Below, piece after piece: positions 16,689 through 25,691 of a DNA stretch of 64,000 bases; position 1 is the stretch's first letter; each line of letters starts with the position of its first letter. Both the position numbers and the translations under genes were made by a program. The DNA is from CAYMRL01 sp964398985. Lineage in GTDB: Bacteria > Deinococcota > Deinococci > Deinococcales > Trueperaceae. The notes under the pieces are model-generated. The model was not told the DNA's origin. It did no database searches and worked only from the letters and a program-made list of their open reading frames with translations. The stretch covers positions 62,001-126,000 of the forward strand of contig CAYNOS010000001.1 of the NCBI GenBank assembly GCA_964398985.1. The letters run 5' to 3'.

Positions 16689-19223
16689 ATGACAGGCACG
16701 ATCGCGATCATCTCGGTCATCGGCGTCGTGATCGCAATCCTGACCAACGTTACGAGCATCCTGCGCTTCCTGGACGATCGCCGCGAGCGACGCAGGAAGG
16801 CGCTTGCCGCCGCTGACGGCAACGCGCACCCGCCCTCCGCCACACCCGGGGTGCTGCAGGGAGCCGAAGCCGCGGCCTGGCCTGCGCTCACGTCGTACGA
16901 CACGCCGCCACCGATCGCCATGGCGGGGGTGCCGCGCCCGTTGACCTCGTTCGTCGGCCGTCAGCTGTCACTCGAGGAGGTCGGACGGCTGCTACGGCGT
17001 CCCGACGTGCGCCTGCTGACGCTCTACGGACCCGGCGGCATCGGCAAGAGCCGCCTCGCGATGCGGGCAGCGGCCGAACTGGGTGACGTCTTCCCTGACG
17101 GCGTCGCCTTCGTCGCCTTGGACACCGTGAGGGAGAGCAACCTGGTGCTCAGCGAGGTCGCCCTCGTCCTCGGTCTGCGCGAGACGACGGGAGCAGGTCC
17201 GCTCGAGATGATCGTGGCTGCGCTGCGGGGTCAGAAGCTGCTGCTGGTGCTCGACAACTTCGAGGAGCTCGTCGACGCCGCGCCACAGCTGACTGCCCTG
17301 CTCAGCCGGCTGCCGGAGTTGAAGATCTTGGTGACCTCGCGCGTGATCCTGCGCGCGCGAGGTGAGGTGACCTACGCAGTGCCGCCACTGCGCCTGCCTG
17401 AACAGGGCCAACCGTTGAGTCTCGAAGAAGTCACGGAGTACGCCAGCGTCAGGCTCTTCAAGGAGCGTGCGCAGGCGGTGAGCCCCGACTTCCAGCTGAC
17501 CCACGAGAACCTGGACGCGGTTGTCGAGATCTGTCGCCGGCTCGACGGACTGCCGCTCGCCATCGAGCTGGCGGCGGCCCGCCTGCGGTCCATGAGCATC
17601 GGCACCCTGAGGGACCGCATCACGCGCAGCTTGCCGCTGTTGACCGGTGGGCCCCGCGACGCCCCTGAGCGCCAGCGGACGTTGCGGGACACGATCGCGC
17701 TCTCCTTCGATCTGCTGGAGGAGTCGCCGCAGCGCCTGTTCACGCGCCTAGGCGTGTTCTCGGGCTCCCTGCATCTCGAGGCTGCCGAGCAGGTGCTCGA
17801 AGGCAGTACCCTGGTCGACGACCTGACGGCCCTGTGTGACGCCAGCATGCTGACGAGGGTCAGTGGTGACCTCGAGCGGTTCACGATGCTCGAGACCTTG
17901 CGCGAGTTCGCGGTCGAGAAGCTCTCCGAGTCGGGCGAGCAGGCGGAGCTGGCGCAGCGCCATGCCAACTACTTCCTCGATCTGGCGACCCGAGCCTTCG
18001 AAGGCCTCAGGGTGGCAGGACAGGAGCGCTGGCTCGAGCGCCTGCGCTTCGACGAAGCCAACCTCAGGAACGCGATCAACACCTTCATCGAGACCGGGCG
18101 CGTGGACGACGCTCTGCGCCTGACCACCTCACTGCGACCCTACTGGCAGCGCAGCGGTTCGCTGGAGGAGGGTCGGCGCCGCCTCCAACACGTGCTCTCG
18201 CTGAGCAAGGAGGCTCCGCCTGCGCTGCGCGGACCGGCGTTGCTGGCCGAGGGCATTCTGGCCTGGCGCCAGGGCGACCTGACGGCCGCACGGCCGCTGC
18301 TCGAGGAGAGCCTCGAGCTGGCGCGCGCCGAAGGCGACAGGTGGTCGCTGGTCAGCGCGATGCGCACTCTCGGCGTGCTGGCGCAGAACCAGGCCGACTA
18401 CTCCCGCGCCGAGTCGCTGCTGACCGAAAGCGTGGCGCTGGCGAAGCAGCTTGGCGACCAGGAGCTGGTCGGCAACGCCTATCTGAGCCTCGGCAACGTC
18501 GCGCTCGACCAATCCCATCACGACGAGGCCGTGCGCTTCTACCGCCTCAGCCTCGAGATCGCCGAGCGCATGTCCGACACCCTCGGCAAGGCTCACGCTC
18601 TCGACAACCTCAGCGTCACCGCCTGGCACCGCGGCGACCTCGTGGAGGCCAAGCGCCTCGCCGACGAGGTCTACGAGCTCTACGACGAGCTCAAGATGAC
18701 GAGCGGCAAGGCCAACGTCTGGCACCGCTACTGCCTCATCGCGCTCGTCAAGGGCAACCTCGCGGAGGCCGAGCGCGAGGGGCTGCGAGCCCTGGAGGTC
18801 AGGCGCCTGCACGGCGAGGGCAGAGGCGCAGCCTTCGTGCTGTTCGACCTCGCGCGCATATCGCTCCTCGGCCGCGACCCGGAGCGGGCGCGGGAGCGGC
18901 TGGCCGAAGGACTCGAACTGGCCCAGGTCCACGGCTCGCCCGTGATCTCGGTGCTCTACGTGGAAGCGACCGCAGCGCTGCTGCGGCGCTCCCAGCAGTT
19001 CGAGGACGCCTATCTGCTGCTGGCCGGCAGCGAGGCCTGGCGCGAGCGCATGGGCGTACCGATCGCCGCGGTCAATGTACAGGCGTATCAGCGCATGCGC
19101 CGGGAGATCGCTGGCAGGCTCAATGCGACCTCACGCGCCGACATAGAGCGCAGAGCGCGCGACATGACCGAGGATCAACTCGTGGCCGTCACCGCGGCGC
19201 ATCTGGCGGACCCAGCCGGCTGA
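16689..19223 (+). CDS. Membrane-anchored STAND NTPase with C-terminal TPR-like repeats
   Basis: An 844-residue protein. Residues ~3-25 form one hydrophobic helix followed by a strongly basic stretch (DDRRERRRK), so the rest should stay in the cytoplasm. Residues ~80-400 are a STAND/AfsR-type NTPase: FVGRQ linker, Walker A GPGGIGKS (G114-S121), Walker B LLLVLDNFEE (D near 189), an arginine-containing LVTSR sensor and the GLPLAIELAAARL motif. From about 420 to 830 come TPR-like helical repeats. Relatives usually carry a DNA-binding or enzymatic effector; here a single membrane helix takes that place. ATG 16689 is preceded by GGAAGGCGAG; GTG 16683 is an alternative. Ligand and output are unknown. 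Confidence 0.85.
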   Translation: MTGTIAIISVIGVVIAILTNVTSILRFLDDRRERRRKALAAADGNAHPPSATPGVLQGAEAAAWPALTSYDTPPPIAMAGVPRPLTSFVGRQLSLEEVGRLLRRPDVRLLTLYGPGGIGKSRLAMRAAAELGDVFPDGVAFVALDTVRESNLVLSEVALVLGLRETTGAGPLEMIVAALRGQKLLLVLDNFEELVDAAPQLTALLSRLPELKILVTSRVILRARGEVTYAVPPLRLPEQGQPLSLEEVTEYASVRLFKERAQAVSPDFQLTHENLDAVVEICRRLDGLPLAIELAAARLRSMSIGTLRDRITRSLPLLTGGPRDAPERQRTLRDTIALSFDLLEESPQRLFTRLGVFSGSLHLEAAEQVLEGSTLVDDLTALCDASMLTRVSGDLERFTMLETLREFAVEKLSESGEQAELAQRHANYFLDLATRAFEGLRVAGQERWLERLRFDEANLRNAINTFIETGRVDDALRLTTSLRPYWQRSGSLEEGRRRLQHVLSLSKEAPPALRGPALLAEGILAWRQGDLTAARPLLEESLELARAEGDRWSLVSAMRTLGVLAQNQADYSRAESLLTESVALAKQLGDQELVGNAYLSLGNVALDQSHHDEAVRFYRLSLEIAERMSDTLGKAHALDNLSVTAWHRGDLVEAKRLADEVYELYDELKMTSGKANVWHRYCLIALVKGNLAEAEREGLRALEVRRLHGEGRGAAFVLFDLARISLLGRDPERARERLAEGLELAQVHGSPVISVLYVEATAALLRRSQQFEDAYLLLAGSEAWRERMGVPIAAVNVQAYQRMRREIAGRLNATSRADIERRARDMTEDQLVAVTAAHLADPAG

Positions 19224-19264
19224 GCGGGCACCGTTGCGCAGGGCCGAGCCGTGCAGGCATGCCG

Positions 19265-19930
19265 CTAGTCGCGGCCGCCCATGAACATCGAGATGTAGTA
19301 GAGCAGGTACATGACCGAGGTGGCCGCGGCCGCCACGTAGGTGAGCGCGGCGGCGTTCAGCACCTGCTTGGTGCCCGCCACCTCCGAGGTGGTGGCGATG
19401 CCCAGCGTCTGCAGCTGGTGACCGGCGCGGCGGCTGGCGTCGTACTCGACGGGCAGCGTGACGATCTGGAACAAGACGGCCGCCCCGAACAGGATCACGC
19501 CGAGCGTGATCATGCCGGCGGCTCCCATGATGGCGCCCAGGATGATCAGCCACGGCGCGAAGTTGGCGCCGATGTTGGCGACCGGAACCAGCGCTGAACG
19601 GATCTGCAGCGGGCCGTACGCCTGGGCGTGCTGGATAGCATGGCCCACCTCATGGGCGGCCACGGCGTGAGCAGCCACGCTGGTGCCTCTGAAGTTGACC
19701 GTCGAGAGCCTGACGACCTTCTTGCCGGGGTCGTAGTGGTCGCTGAGCACGCCGCGCACCTCTTCGACGCGGACGTCATGAATGCCGTTGGCCGCGAGTA
19801 TCATCTGCGCCGTCTGCGCGCCGCTGATGCCTGAGGCGGCAGGCTGATGCTGCCATCGAGAGTACGTCGAGCGCAGGTAGCCCTGAACCAACAGGGTTGC
19901 GCCCATGGCGATGATGAAGATCCAAAGCAT
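19265..19930 (-). CDS. Neutral zinc metallopeptidase, YugP family
   Basis: A 221-residue membrane protein of the YugP/PF04298 family. It has an N-terminal helix (about 2-18), the zinc-binding HEVGH at residues 93-97 with the typical AAHAVAAHEVGHA context, and three hydrophobic segments after residue 110. The family has peptidase features, but substrates are largely unknown. It is convergent with the STAND gene. Its start is ATG 19930, with a -10 box only 6 nt upstream and no Shine-Dalgarno. Confidence 0.9.
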   Translation of the reverse strand: MLWIFIIAMGATLLVQGYLRSTYSRWQHQPAASGISGAQTAQMILAANGIHDVRVEEVRGVLSDHYDPGKKVVRLSTVNFRGTSVAAHAVAAHEVGHAIQHAQAYGPLQIRSALVPVANIGANFAPWLIILGAIMGAAGMITLGVILFGAAVLFQIVTLPVEYDASRRAGHQLQTLGIATTSEVAGTKQVLNAAALTYVAAAATSVMYLLYYISMFMGGRD

Positions 19931-19936
19931 GAAACG

Positions 19937-19942
19937 AGATTA
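19937..19942 (-). promoter_or_regulatory. -10 box TAATCT, leaderless type
   Basis: TAATCT on the minus strand ends 6 nt before the ATG at 19930. With the usual 6-7 nt to the start of transcription, the mRNA would begin at the start codon. No Shine-Dalgarno is present. This is the clearest leaderless-looking start in the window. Confidence 0.5.
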
Positions 19943-20019
19943 CACGGCCTCGAGCGCAGCAGACACGTCGCACACGACTTCCTGGCAGCCCCCGTGAGTA
20001 ACTGCCGGCGTAGCCGCGC

Positions 20020-20853
20020 TCAGATGACTTGCCGGCGCAGCATCGCCGAGACCACCTCGCCGACGATCACGACGAACACGATGGCGATCAGCACGGTGGC
20101 GGTGGTCTGCCAGTCGAACAGGTCGATCGAGCCCTGCAGGATCAGGCCGATGCCGCCGGCGCCGACCAGCCCGAGTACCGTCGACTCGCGGATGTTGATG
20201 TCCCAGCGCAGGATCGCGACCGCGTAGAAGGCGGGCAGTATCTGCGGGACGATGCCGTAGAGGACGACCTTCCACTTTCCGGCGCCGGTCGCCTGGATGG
20301 CCTCGACGGGCCTGACGTCGATCTCCTCGATGGCTTCGGCCATCAGCTTGCCGACGAAGCCGATCGAGCGGAAGGCGATGGCGAGGATGCCGGCCACCAC
20401 TCCCGGACCGAAGATCGCGACGAACAGTAGCGCCCAGATGATCGTGTTCACCGAGCGCGTCGCGACCACGATCAGGCGCCCGAGCCACAGGGTCACGCGG
20501 TTGGGCGTGGTGTTCTGGGCCGCCAGCAGCGCCGTGGGCAATGACAGGAACAGCGACAGAGCGGTGGCGAGCGTGGCGATGTGAATCGTCTCCAGCAGGG
20601 CACTCAGAATCCCCGACAAGCCGCCGAGCTTGGGCGGCGTCATGCGGCTGAACAGATCGCCGATCTGCACTGGCGCATCCCACACCCACGGCCAGTAGAT
20701 GTCGACGGTGCGAACCGCCCACACCAACACGAAGACGGTCGCGAGGTACGCGAGGTAGCGGGCGAGGCGCTGCCAGCGGGTGTACCGCTGCCAGTCATAG
20801 GCCGGCAGGGACGCGGCCGCGCCGCCCATGAGCTGCTCGCGCGCCGGAGTCAC
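20020..20853 (-). CDS. phnE: Phosphonate-type ABC transporter permease (second copy)
   Basis: A 277-residue PhnE-family permease with about six helices. The EAA-type cytoplasmic loop is present (LMAEAIEEIDVRPVEAIQATGA), as is the family's C-terminal ESTVLGLVGAGGIG. The start is GTG 20853, overlapping the stop of the upstream permease (GTGA). Together with the second PhnE-like gene it probably forms a heterodimeric channel, as in other phnDCEE clusters. It is the last gene of the operon. Confidence 0.93.
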   Translation of the reverse strand: MTPAREQLMGGAAASLPAYDWQRYTRWQRLARYLAYLATVFVLVWAVRTVDIYWPWVWDAPVQIGDLFSRMTPPKLGGLSGILSALLETIHIATLATALSLFLSLPTALLAAQNTTPNRVTLWLGRLIVVATRSVNTIIWALLFVAIFGPGVVAGILAIAFRSIGFVGKLMAEAIEEIDVRPVEAIQATGAGKWKVVLYGIVPQILPAFYAVAILRWDINIRESTVLGLVGAGGIGLILQGSIDLFDWQTTATVLIAIVFVVIVGEVVSAMLRRQVI

Positions 20854-21650
20854 GTCAGCCCCCGTCGCAGGCGCCCGCTGATGCCCTCGCTGATGAGGAT
20901 CAATACGACCACGACGATCAGGATGGCGAACGCGAAGTCGTAGTCGAAGCGGCGGAACGCGTTCATCAAGGTGCCGCCGATGCCCCCGGCGCCCACGATG
21001 CCGACGACCGCCGATGCCCTCAGGTTGCTGTCGAACTGGTAGATCGAGAGACCGACCTGCCGCGGCAGGATCTGAGGGAACACCGCGAAGGCCAGGACCT
21101 TGAAGAAGCCGCCGCCGGTAGCCCTGATCGCTTCGACCTGGCCGGGATCGATCTCTTCGATGGCCTCGGCCATCAGCTTGCCCACGAAGCCGATCGAGTA
21201 GACCACCAGCGTCAGGATGCCGGCGAACGGCCCGAAGCCCACCGCCTTGACGAAGATGATCGCGACGATGACGGGGTGAAAGCTGCGCGCGACGATGATC
21301 ACGGCGCGACCAACGGCGTAGACCGCTCCCGGCACGACGTTCCTGGCGGCCATGATGCCCAGCAGCACGCTCAGGATGACCCCGATGAAGGTCGCCAGGA
21401 TCGAGATCTGGATGCTCTCGACGAAGCCGGAGATCATCAACGATCGTCGCGAGAAGTCAGGGGGCAGCGAGCGACCCAGGATGTCGACGGCCCGGGGCAG
21501 GCCGGCCATGACGCGCTGCCAGCTGATCGGCAGCGACGCGATCGCCCACACCAGGTAGGCCACGGTCCCGAGGTAGACGCCGTAACGCAGCCAGGGACTG
21601 CGGATCGCCGGCGGCTTGTGCCAGGTGCGGCCGGTTCTGATGACCGTCAT
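20850..21650 (-). CDS. phnE: Phosphonate-type ABC transporter permease (first copy)
   Basis: A 266-residue PhnE-family permease, clearly homologous to the downstream copy. It shares LMAEAIEEIDPGQVEAIRATGG in the EAA loop and ASAVVGIVGAGGIGG near the end. The ATG at 21650 overlaps the phnC stop by 4 nt. The two permeases differ mainly in their N-terminal arms. Confidence 0.93.
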   Translation of the reverse strand: MTVIRTGRTWHKPPAIRSPWLRYGVYLGTVAYLVWAIASLPISWQRVMAGLPRAVDILGRSLPPDFSRRSLMISGFVESIQISILATFIGVILSVLLGIMAARNVVPGAVYAVGRAVIIVARSFHPVIVAIIFVKAVGFGPFAGILTLVVYSIGFVGKLMAEAIEEIDPGQVEAIRATGGGFFKVLAFAVFPQILPRQVGLSIYQFDSNLRASAVVGIVGAGGIGGTLMNAFRRFDYDFAFAILIVVVVLILISEGISGRLRRGLT

Positions 21651-22468
21651 CCCGAGTCGGCCTCGCCGCTCGCGACCAGGCGCGGCTGCGAGGCGGCCGG
21701 CACCCAGTCGTCTTCGTCGCCCGTTCCCGCCGTGCCCTCGTAGACGCGGTCGAGGACCTCGTCATCGAGTTCGTCGGCCGAGCCGTCGAAGATGATCTGG
21801 CCGAAGCGCAGCCCGACGATGCGCTGCGCCTGGCGCTTGGCCTGCGCCACGTTGTGGATGTTCATGAGCACCGGCAGTTCGAGTTCGTTAGATAGTCCTT
21901 CGATGAGTTCGAGTATCTGTACCGAGGTCTTGGGGTCGAGCGACGCCGTCGGCTCGTCCGCCAGCAAGATACGAGGCTGCTGCATCAACGCCCTCACGAC
22001 CCCGACGCGTTGCCTCTGTCCGCCGGAGAGAGTGTCGGCGCGCTTGTTGACGAAGTCCTCGAGTCCCACCTTCTCCAGAAGGTGGTAGGCGCGGTCGATG
22101 TCCTCCTGTGGGAAGCGCCGGGAGGTCGCCTGCCAGAGGCTCACGTAGCCGAGCCGGCCCGAGAGGACGTTCTCCATCACGCTCAAGCGGTCCACCAGGT
22201 TGAAGCTCTGGAAGATCATGCCGATCGAGCGCCTGGCGCGACCCAGCTCCGCTCCCCGCAGCTCGGTGAGCTCGACGCCGTCGAGCTTGATCGACCCCGA
22301 GGTCGGCTCGACGAGCCGGTTGATGCAGCGCAGCAGGGTGCTCTTGCCCGCTCCCGACGAGCCGATTATCGCCGTGGTGCCGGGGCCGTCGATCGCGAGG
22401 TCGAGGTCCCGCAACACGGCTTCACCCTTGCCGTAGCGCTTCGTGAGCTTGCTGATTTCTAGGATCAT
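21647..22468 (-). CDS. phnC: Phosphonate-type ABC transporter ATPase
   Basis: A 273-residue PhnC-family ATPase. Walker A is GSSGAGKST, signature LSGGQRQRVG, Walker B ILLADEPTASLDP. The family-typical FQSFNLVDRLSVMENVLSG segment is present (cited here only as VDRLSVMENVL). The C-terminal ~25 residues are an acidic, poorly conserved tail. It is coupled to the first permease gene by an ATGA overlap and follows phnD by 63 nt. Confidence 0.94.
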   Translation of the reverse strand: MILEISKLTKRYGKGEAVLRDLDLAIDGPGTTAIIGSSGAGKSTLLRCINRLVEPTSGSIKLDGVELTELRGAELGRARRSIGMIFQSFNLVDRLSVMENVLSGRLGYVSLWQATSRRFPQEDIDRAYHLLEKVGLEDFVNKRADTLSGGQRQRVGVVRALMQQPRILLADEPTASLDPKTSVQILELIEGLSNELELPVLMNIHNVAQAKRQAQRIVGLRFGQIIFDGSADELDDEVLDRVYEGTAGTGDEDDWVPAASQPRLVASGEADSG

Positions 22469-22531
22469 GAGATGGCGACAGGGCCGCGCCGGCTCGCTGT
22501 GCGCGTGCCGGCGCGGCCGCTGCCCAACCGC

Positions 22532-23530
22532 TTACTCCAGGCCGGCCGGCGTGTACTCGACGCCGTTGGCTTCCTGAATCTCGCGGATGATCGCCCAGTC
22601 GCTCTGGTAGTCGATAGGAACGAACTGCGTGAGGCCGTCGAACTCGTCGCCGAGGGCGGTGCCGACGAAGTCGAAGCTGAAGAAGGCCTCCTTGATCTTC
22701 TCGACCAGATCCGGGTGGAGGTTGTAGACGTAGTTGTACGAGGTGGTCGGGAAGGCCGCCGTCTCGTAGATGATCCGCAGGTCGTTGGGGTCGTAGAGAC
22801 CGCGTGCCGCCATGCGCTCGACGACCTCGGAGGCCACCGGAGCAGCGTCGTAGTCGCCGGCCACCACGCCGAGCAGGGAGTTGTCGTGGCTGCCCGAGAA
22901 CACGATCTCGTAGTCCTCGCCTGGCACCACGCCCTGGTTCGGGAACAGCGCCGAAGGAGCCTGGTGACCCGAGTTGGAGGTCGGGGCGGTGTGCGCGACG
23001 ACCTTGCCCTTGAGGTCCGCGATCGACTGGATGTCGCTCTCGGCCCTCACGTAGACCTGCAGCGTGTAGCCGAACCGTCCTTGCTCACTGCCCATGATCG
23101 CGAACGGCACGGCACCTGCCAGGTTGACCGCGAACGGCGTCGGGCCGGTCGAGAAGCCGGCGATGTGCAGGCGGCCGGAGCGCATGGCTTCGACCTCGGC
23201 GGAGTTGGACTGAACCGCGAAGAAGCGCACGTCCTTGCCGGTCACGTCGCGCAGGTGCTGGATGAAGGGGTCCCAGATGTCCTCGTAGATCGCGGGATCC
23301 TCCACCGGCGTGTAGGCGAAGAACAGCGTCGGCGGATCGACCCACTGGCTGGCATCGGTGGGCGCATCGGCCACCAGGTCGCCGTCCTCGTCGCAGTACA
23401 TGACATCGAGGTGACCGCGGTTGCTGCACTCCTGTGCGAACGCCGATCCCGCCAGCAGCCAGCCCAGCAGGGCTGCCACGGCCAACACGTACCCAGACCA
23501 AGACCTCTTCGAGTTGCTGCGCCTAGACAT
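22532..23530 (-). CDS. phnD: Phosphate/phosphite/phosphonate-type ABC substrate-binding protein
   Basis: A 332-residue PhnD-family binding protein. It has a long signal peptide (hydrophobic core about 14-27, AFA cleavage site near 32) and the family core: FAYTPVEDP, FFAVQSNSAEVEAMRSG, AHTAPTSNSGHQAPS and SGSHDNSLLGVVAGDYDAAPVAS, the last two being the usual phosphonate-anion binding loops. Ligand could be a phosphonate, phosphite, phosphate or a phosphate ester. GGAGG precedes the ATG at 23530. It heads the phnDCEE operon and is divergent from a glycerol-phosphate-related operon. Confidence 0.9.
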   Translation of the reverse strand: MSRRSNSKRSWSGYVLAVAALLGWLLAGSAFAQECSNRGHLDVMYCDEDGDLVADAPTDASQWVDPPTLFFAYTPVEDPAIYEDIWDPFIQHLRDVTGKDVRFFAVQSNSAEVEAMRSGRLHIAGFSTGPTPFAVNLAGAVPFAIMGSEQGRFGYTLQVYVRAESDIQSIADLKGKVVAHTAPTSNSGHQAPSALFPNQGVVPGEDYEIVFSGSHDNSLLGVVAGDYDAAPVASEVVERMAARGLYDPNDLRIIYETAAFPTTSYNYVYNLHPDLVEKIKEAFFSFDFVGTALGDEFDGLTQFVPIDYQSDWAIIREIQEANGVEYTPAGLE

Positions 23531-23809
23531 CTATGCCTCCGCTCCTCCGCGCGGACGTTGAGCACGACCCGCGTCGGTTCCGATCGGTCCAGCCTTGGGC
23601 TGGTCGGAAAGTGGTCTGCCTACCCTAGCATCGTGCGTTACGTTTGACCACACCTGTCAATCAAGCGTGCGGAACCCGGCGCCGTCACGCCGGATCCGCC
23701 CCAACGCGCCTAGGCACCTGGTATTCTCGCGTCCAACACGGTTCTTGCGCCCTGACTCACGCCTGACGCCGGCATTGGGTCATCCCCTGGGGGCGCGTTG
23801 GCGGTTTCC
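23531..23809. other. Divergent intergenic region with two inverted repeats
   Basis: About 320 nt separate phnD from the phosphatase gene and hold no credible gene. Two inverted repeats stand out: CCAGCC-ttg-GGCTGG at 23589-23603 and TTGAC-cacacct-GTCAA at 23644-23660. The second lies in a relatively AT-rich patch and includes a TTGACA match on the minus strand, so it could be a -35 for phnD, an operator, or both. A minus-strand TAGGGT (-10 candidate) lies between the two. Confidence 0.35.
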
Positions 23810-23838
23810 TTGACCCCCGAGAGAGCCGGTGCTAGCCT
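23810..23838 (+). promoter_or_regulatory. Sigma70-type promoter of the phosphatase-sorC-glpD operon
   Basis: TTGACC (23810-23815), an exact 17-nt spacer and TAGCCT (23833-23838). This is the best -35/-10 pair in the window. Transcription should start near 23845, leaving almost no leader before TTG 23848 or ATG 23854. Confidence 0.6.
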
Positions 23839-23853
23839 GCTGCACAGTTGACC

Positions 23854-24726
23854 ATGGCCAGCGATCATCTGTCCGAGCGCGAAGATCCGTCCGAGCGAGT
23901 CGTCAGCGACGGCCGCGAGCGGCTGGCGTTCGCGTTCGACCTGGATGGCACCATCTACCTTGGCGACAACCTGCTTCCCGGGGCCAGCGAACTGCTCGCC
24001 GCCCTCGAGGAGCGCGGCACTCCGTTCGTGTTCGCGACCAACAACTCGAGCACCACGGTGGCAGCCTATCGGCAGCGCCTGGCCCGCCTCGGGATCGCGG
24101 TCGACAGCTCCCGTATCGTCACCTCGAACGCCGTCGCCCAGCGCCACCTGCTCGAGTCCGGCGCCCGGCGACCGTTCATGCTCGCTACTCCCGAGGTGCG
24201 CTCCGAGTACGCCCGACACGGCATCCATCACGAGCAGGAGCGACCCGACGCGGTGCTGCTGACGTTCGACACCACGCTGGATTACGCCAAGCTGCGTGAA
24301 GCCTCCCGGTGGCTGCTGGACGGTGTGCCGTTCATCGCCACCCATCCGGATCTGGTGTGCCCCACCCCCGAGGGCCCGATTCCCGATTGCGGCGCGTTCA
24401 TCGCGCTCCTCAGCGCCGCCACCGGCCGCACGCCCGTGATCCTCGGCAAACCGCATCGGGGCATGGCCGAGACGATCACCAGCCGCCTCGGCGTCAGCCC
24501 CGCCGTGACGGCGTTCGTTGGCGACCGCCTCTACACCGACGTGCGCATGGCCAACGAACAGGGCTTCACCGCGGTGCTGACGTTGACCGGGGAAGCCGGT
24601 ATCGGCGACGTCGAAGGCAGCCCCTACCGGCCCGACTGGCTCGTCGCGGACCTGCGCGAGCTGCTTGACCGCCTCGACGAGATCGAAGCGAGCGTGCTGT
24701 CCAGCGCCACCGGAGCGGTCCCGTGA
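23854..24726 (+). CDS. HAD-superfamily phosphatase, NagD/PGP type
   Basis: A 290-residue HAD phosphatase of the NagD / 4-nitrophenylphosphatase / glycerol-1-phosphatase group (type IIA cap). Motif I is FDLDGTIYLGD near residue 32; motif II reads FATNNSS; GKPHRGM carries the motif III Lys; GDRLYTDV is motif IV. Such enzymes remove phosphate from small sugar or glycerol phosphates. It is first in an operon with a SorC-type regulator and glycerol-3-phosphate dehydrogenase, so glycerol phosphate or a related triose phosphate is a plausible substrate (inference). No Shine-Dalgarno is visible; TTG 23848 is an alternative start. Confidence 0.88.
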   Translation: MASDHLSEREDPSERVVSDGRERLAFAFDLDGTIYLGDNLLPGASELLAALEERGTPFVFATNNSSTTVAAYRQRLARLGIAVDSSRIVTSNAVAQRHLLESGARRPFMLATPEVRSEYARHGIHHEQERPDAVLLTFDTTLDYAKLREASRWLLDGVPFIATHPDLVCPTPEGPIPDCGAFIALLSAATGRTPVILGKPHRGMAETITSRLGVSPAVTAFVGDRLYTDVRMANEQGFTAVLTLTGEAGIGDVEGSPYRPDWLVADLRELLDRLDEIEASVLSSATGAVP

Positions 24727-25691
24727 GCGCCTTCGGCCGCTACGATGACGACACGTTCCAGGAGGCCCTGAAGGTCGCCAGGATGTACTATCACCTCGGC
24801 CTCACCACCAACGAGATCGCTCTGCAACTCGGCATCGGCCGTCCCAGTGTCTCGCGCTTGCTCGGTTGGGCCAAGTCGCACGGGCTCGTCGAGTTCAGGG
24901 TCCTCGATCACAGGCAGCGTCAGCTCGAGCTCGAAGGCTCGCTCGAGCGCACCTACGCACTGCGCGACGTCAAGGTCGTCCCGGTTCATCCCGACGCCCC
25001 GGACACGGCAGCGCAGCGCGCGGTCGCGCGCTTCACGGCGCATCACCTCAACAGCCTGATGTCGCCGGGCACCGCGCTGGCGCTGGCTTGGGGCGCCACC
25101 GTCTCGCTGATTGCCATGGAGCTGATCCCCAAGCCGCTGCCGGACGTGGACGTGATCCAGATGAACGGCTCCGGCAACAGCGGCCTCGGCATCACGTACG
25201 CGGGCGAGATCGTCGCGGCGTTCGCCCAGAACTACGGCGCCAGATCCCACCTGCTGCCGATTCCCGCCTACTTCGACGAGAGCGCGGCCAAGGAGGCCAT
25301 GAGCCGCGAGCGCTCGGTCCGCCGCGTCCGCGAGCTGGCGGCCGCCGCCGACATCGCTCTCTACTCCGTGGGCGTTCCCGACGCGGACTCCTACGTCTAC
25401 CGCGCCGGCTACGTCGAAGAGCATGAGCTCCGCGAGCTCAAGGAGGCGGGCGCGGTGGCCGACATCGCCACCGTGTTCTTCCGCACGGACGGGAGCTACC
25501 GAGACATCGCCATGAACAGCCGTTCGAGCGGGCCCGAGCTCACGGATCTGAAGCGGCACAAGCACGCCATCTGCGTCGTTGCGGGCCTCAAGAAGGTGCC
25601 CGGGGTGCTCGGCGCCCTCCACGGCGGCTTCCTCAACACGCTGATCATCGACGAGCCGAGCGCCAGAGCGCTGCAGGCGGCGGCCGCCTGA
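24723..25691 (+). CDS. SorC/DeoR-type sugar-binding transcriptional regulator
   Basis: A 322-residue regulator. An N-terminal helix-turn-helix (about 12-60; MYYHLGLTTNEIALQLGIGR) precedes a SorC-family sugar-phosphate-binding domain with the hallmark SPGTALALAWGATV and GGFLNTLIIDE near the C-terminus. SorC proteins bind phosphorylated sugars and control neighbouring catabolic genes. The GTG at 24723 overlaps the phosphatase stop (GTGA), and its own stop overlaps the glpD ATG. It probably regulates this operon and perhaps the divergent phn operon. Confidence 0.92.
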   Translation: MSAFGRYDDDTFQEALKVARMYYHLGLTTNEIALQLGIGRPSVSRLLGWAKSHGLVEFRVLDHRQRQLELEGSLERTYALRDVKVVPVHPDAPDTAAQRAVARFTAHHLNSLMSPGTALALAWGATVSLIAMELIPKPLPDVDVIQMNGSGNSGLGITYAGEIVAAFAQNYGARSHLLPIPAYFDESAAKEAMSRERSVRRVRELAAAADIALYSVGVPDADSYVYRAGYVEEHELRELKEAGAVADIATVFFRTDGSYRDIAMNSRSSGPELTDLKRHKHAICVVAGLKKVPGVLGALHGGFLNTLIIDEPSARALQAAAA

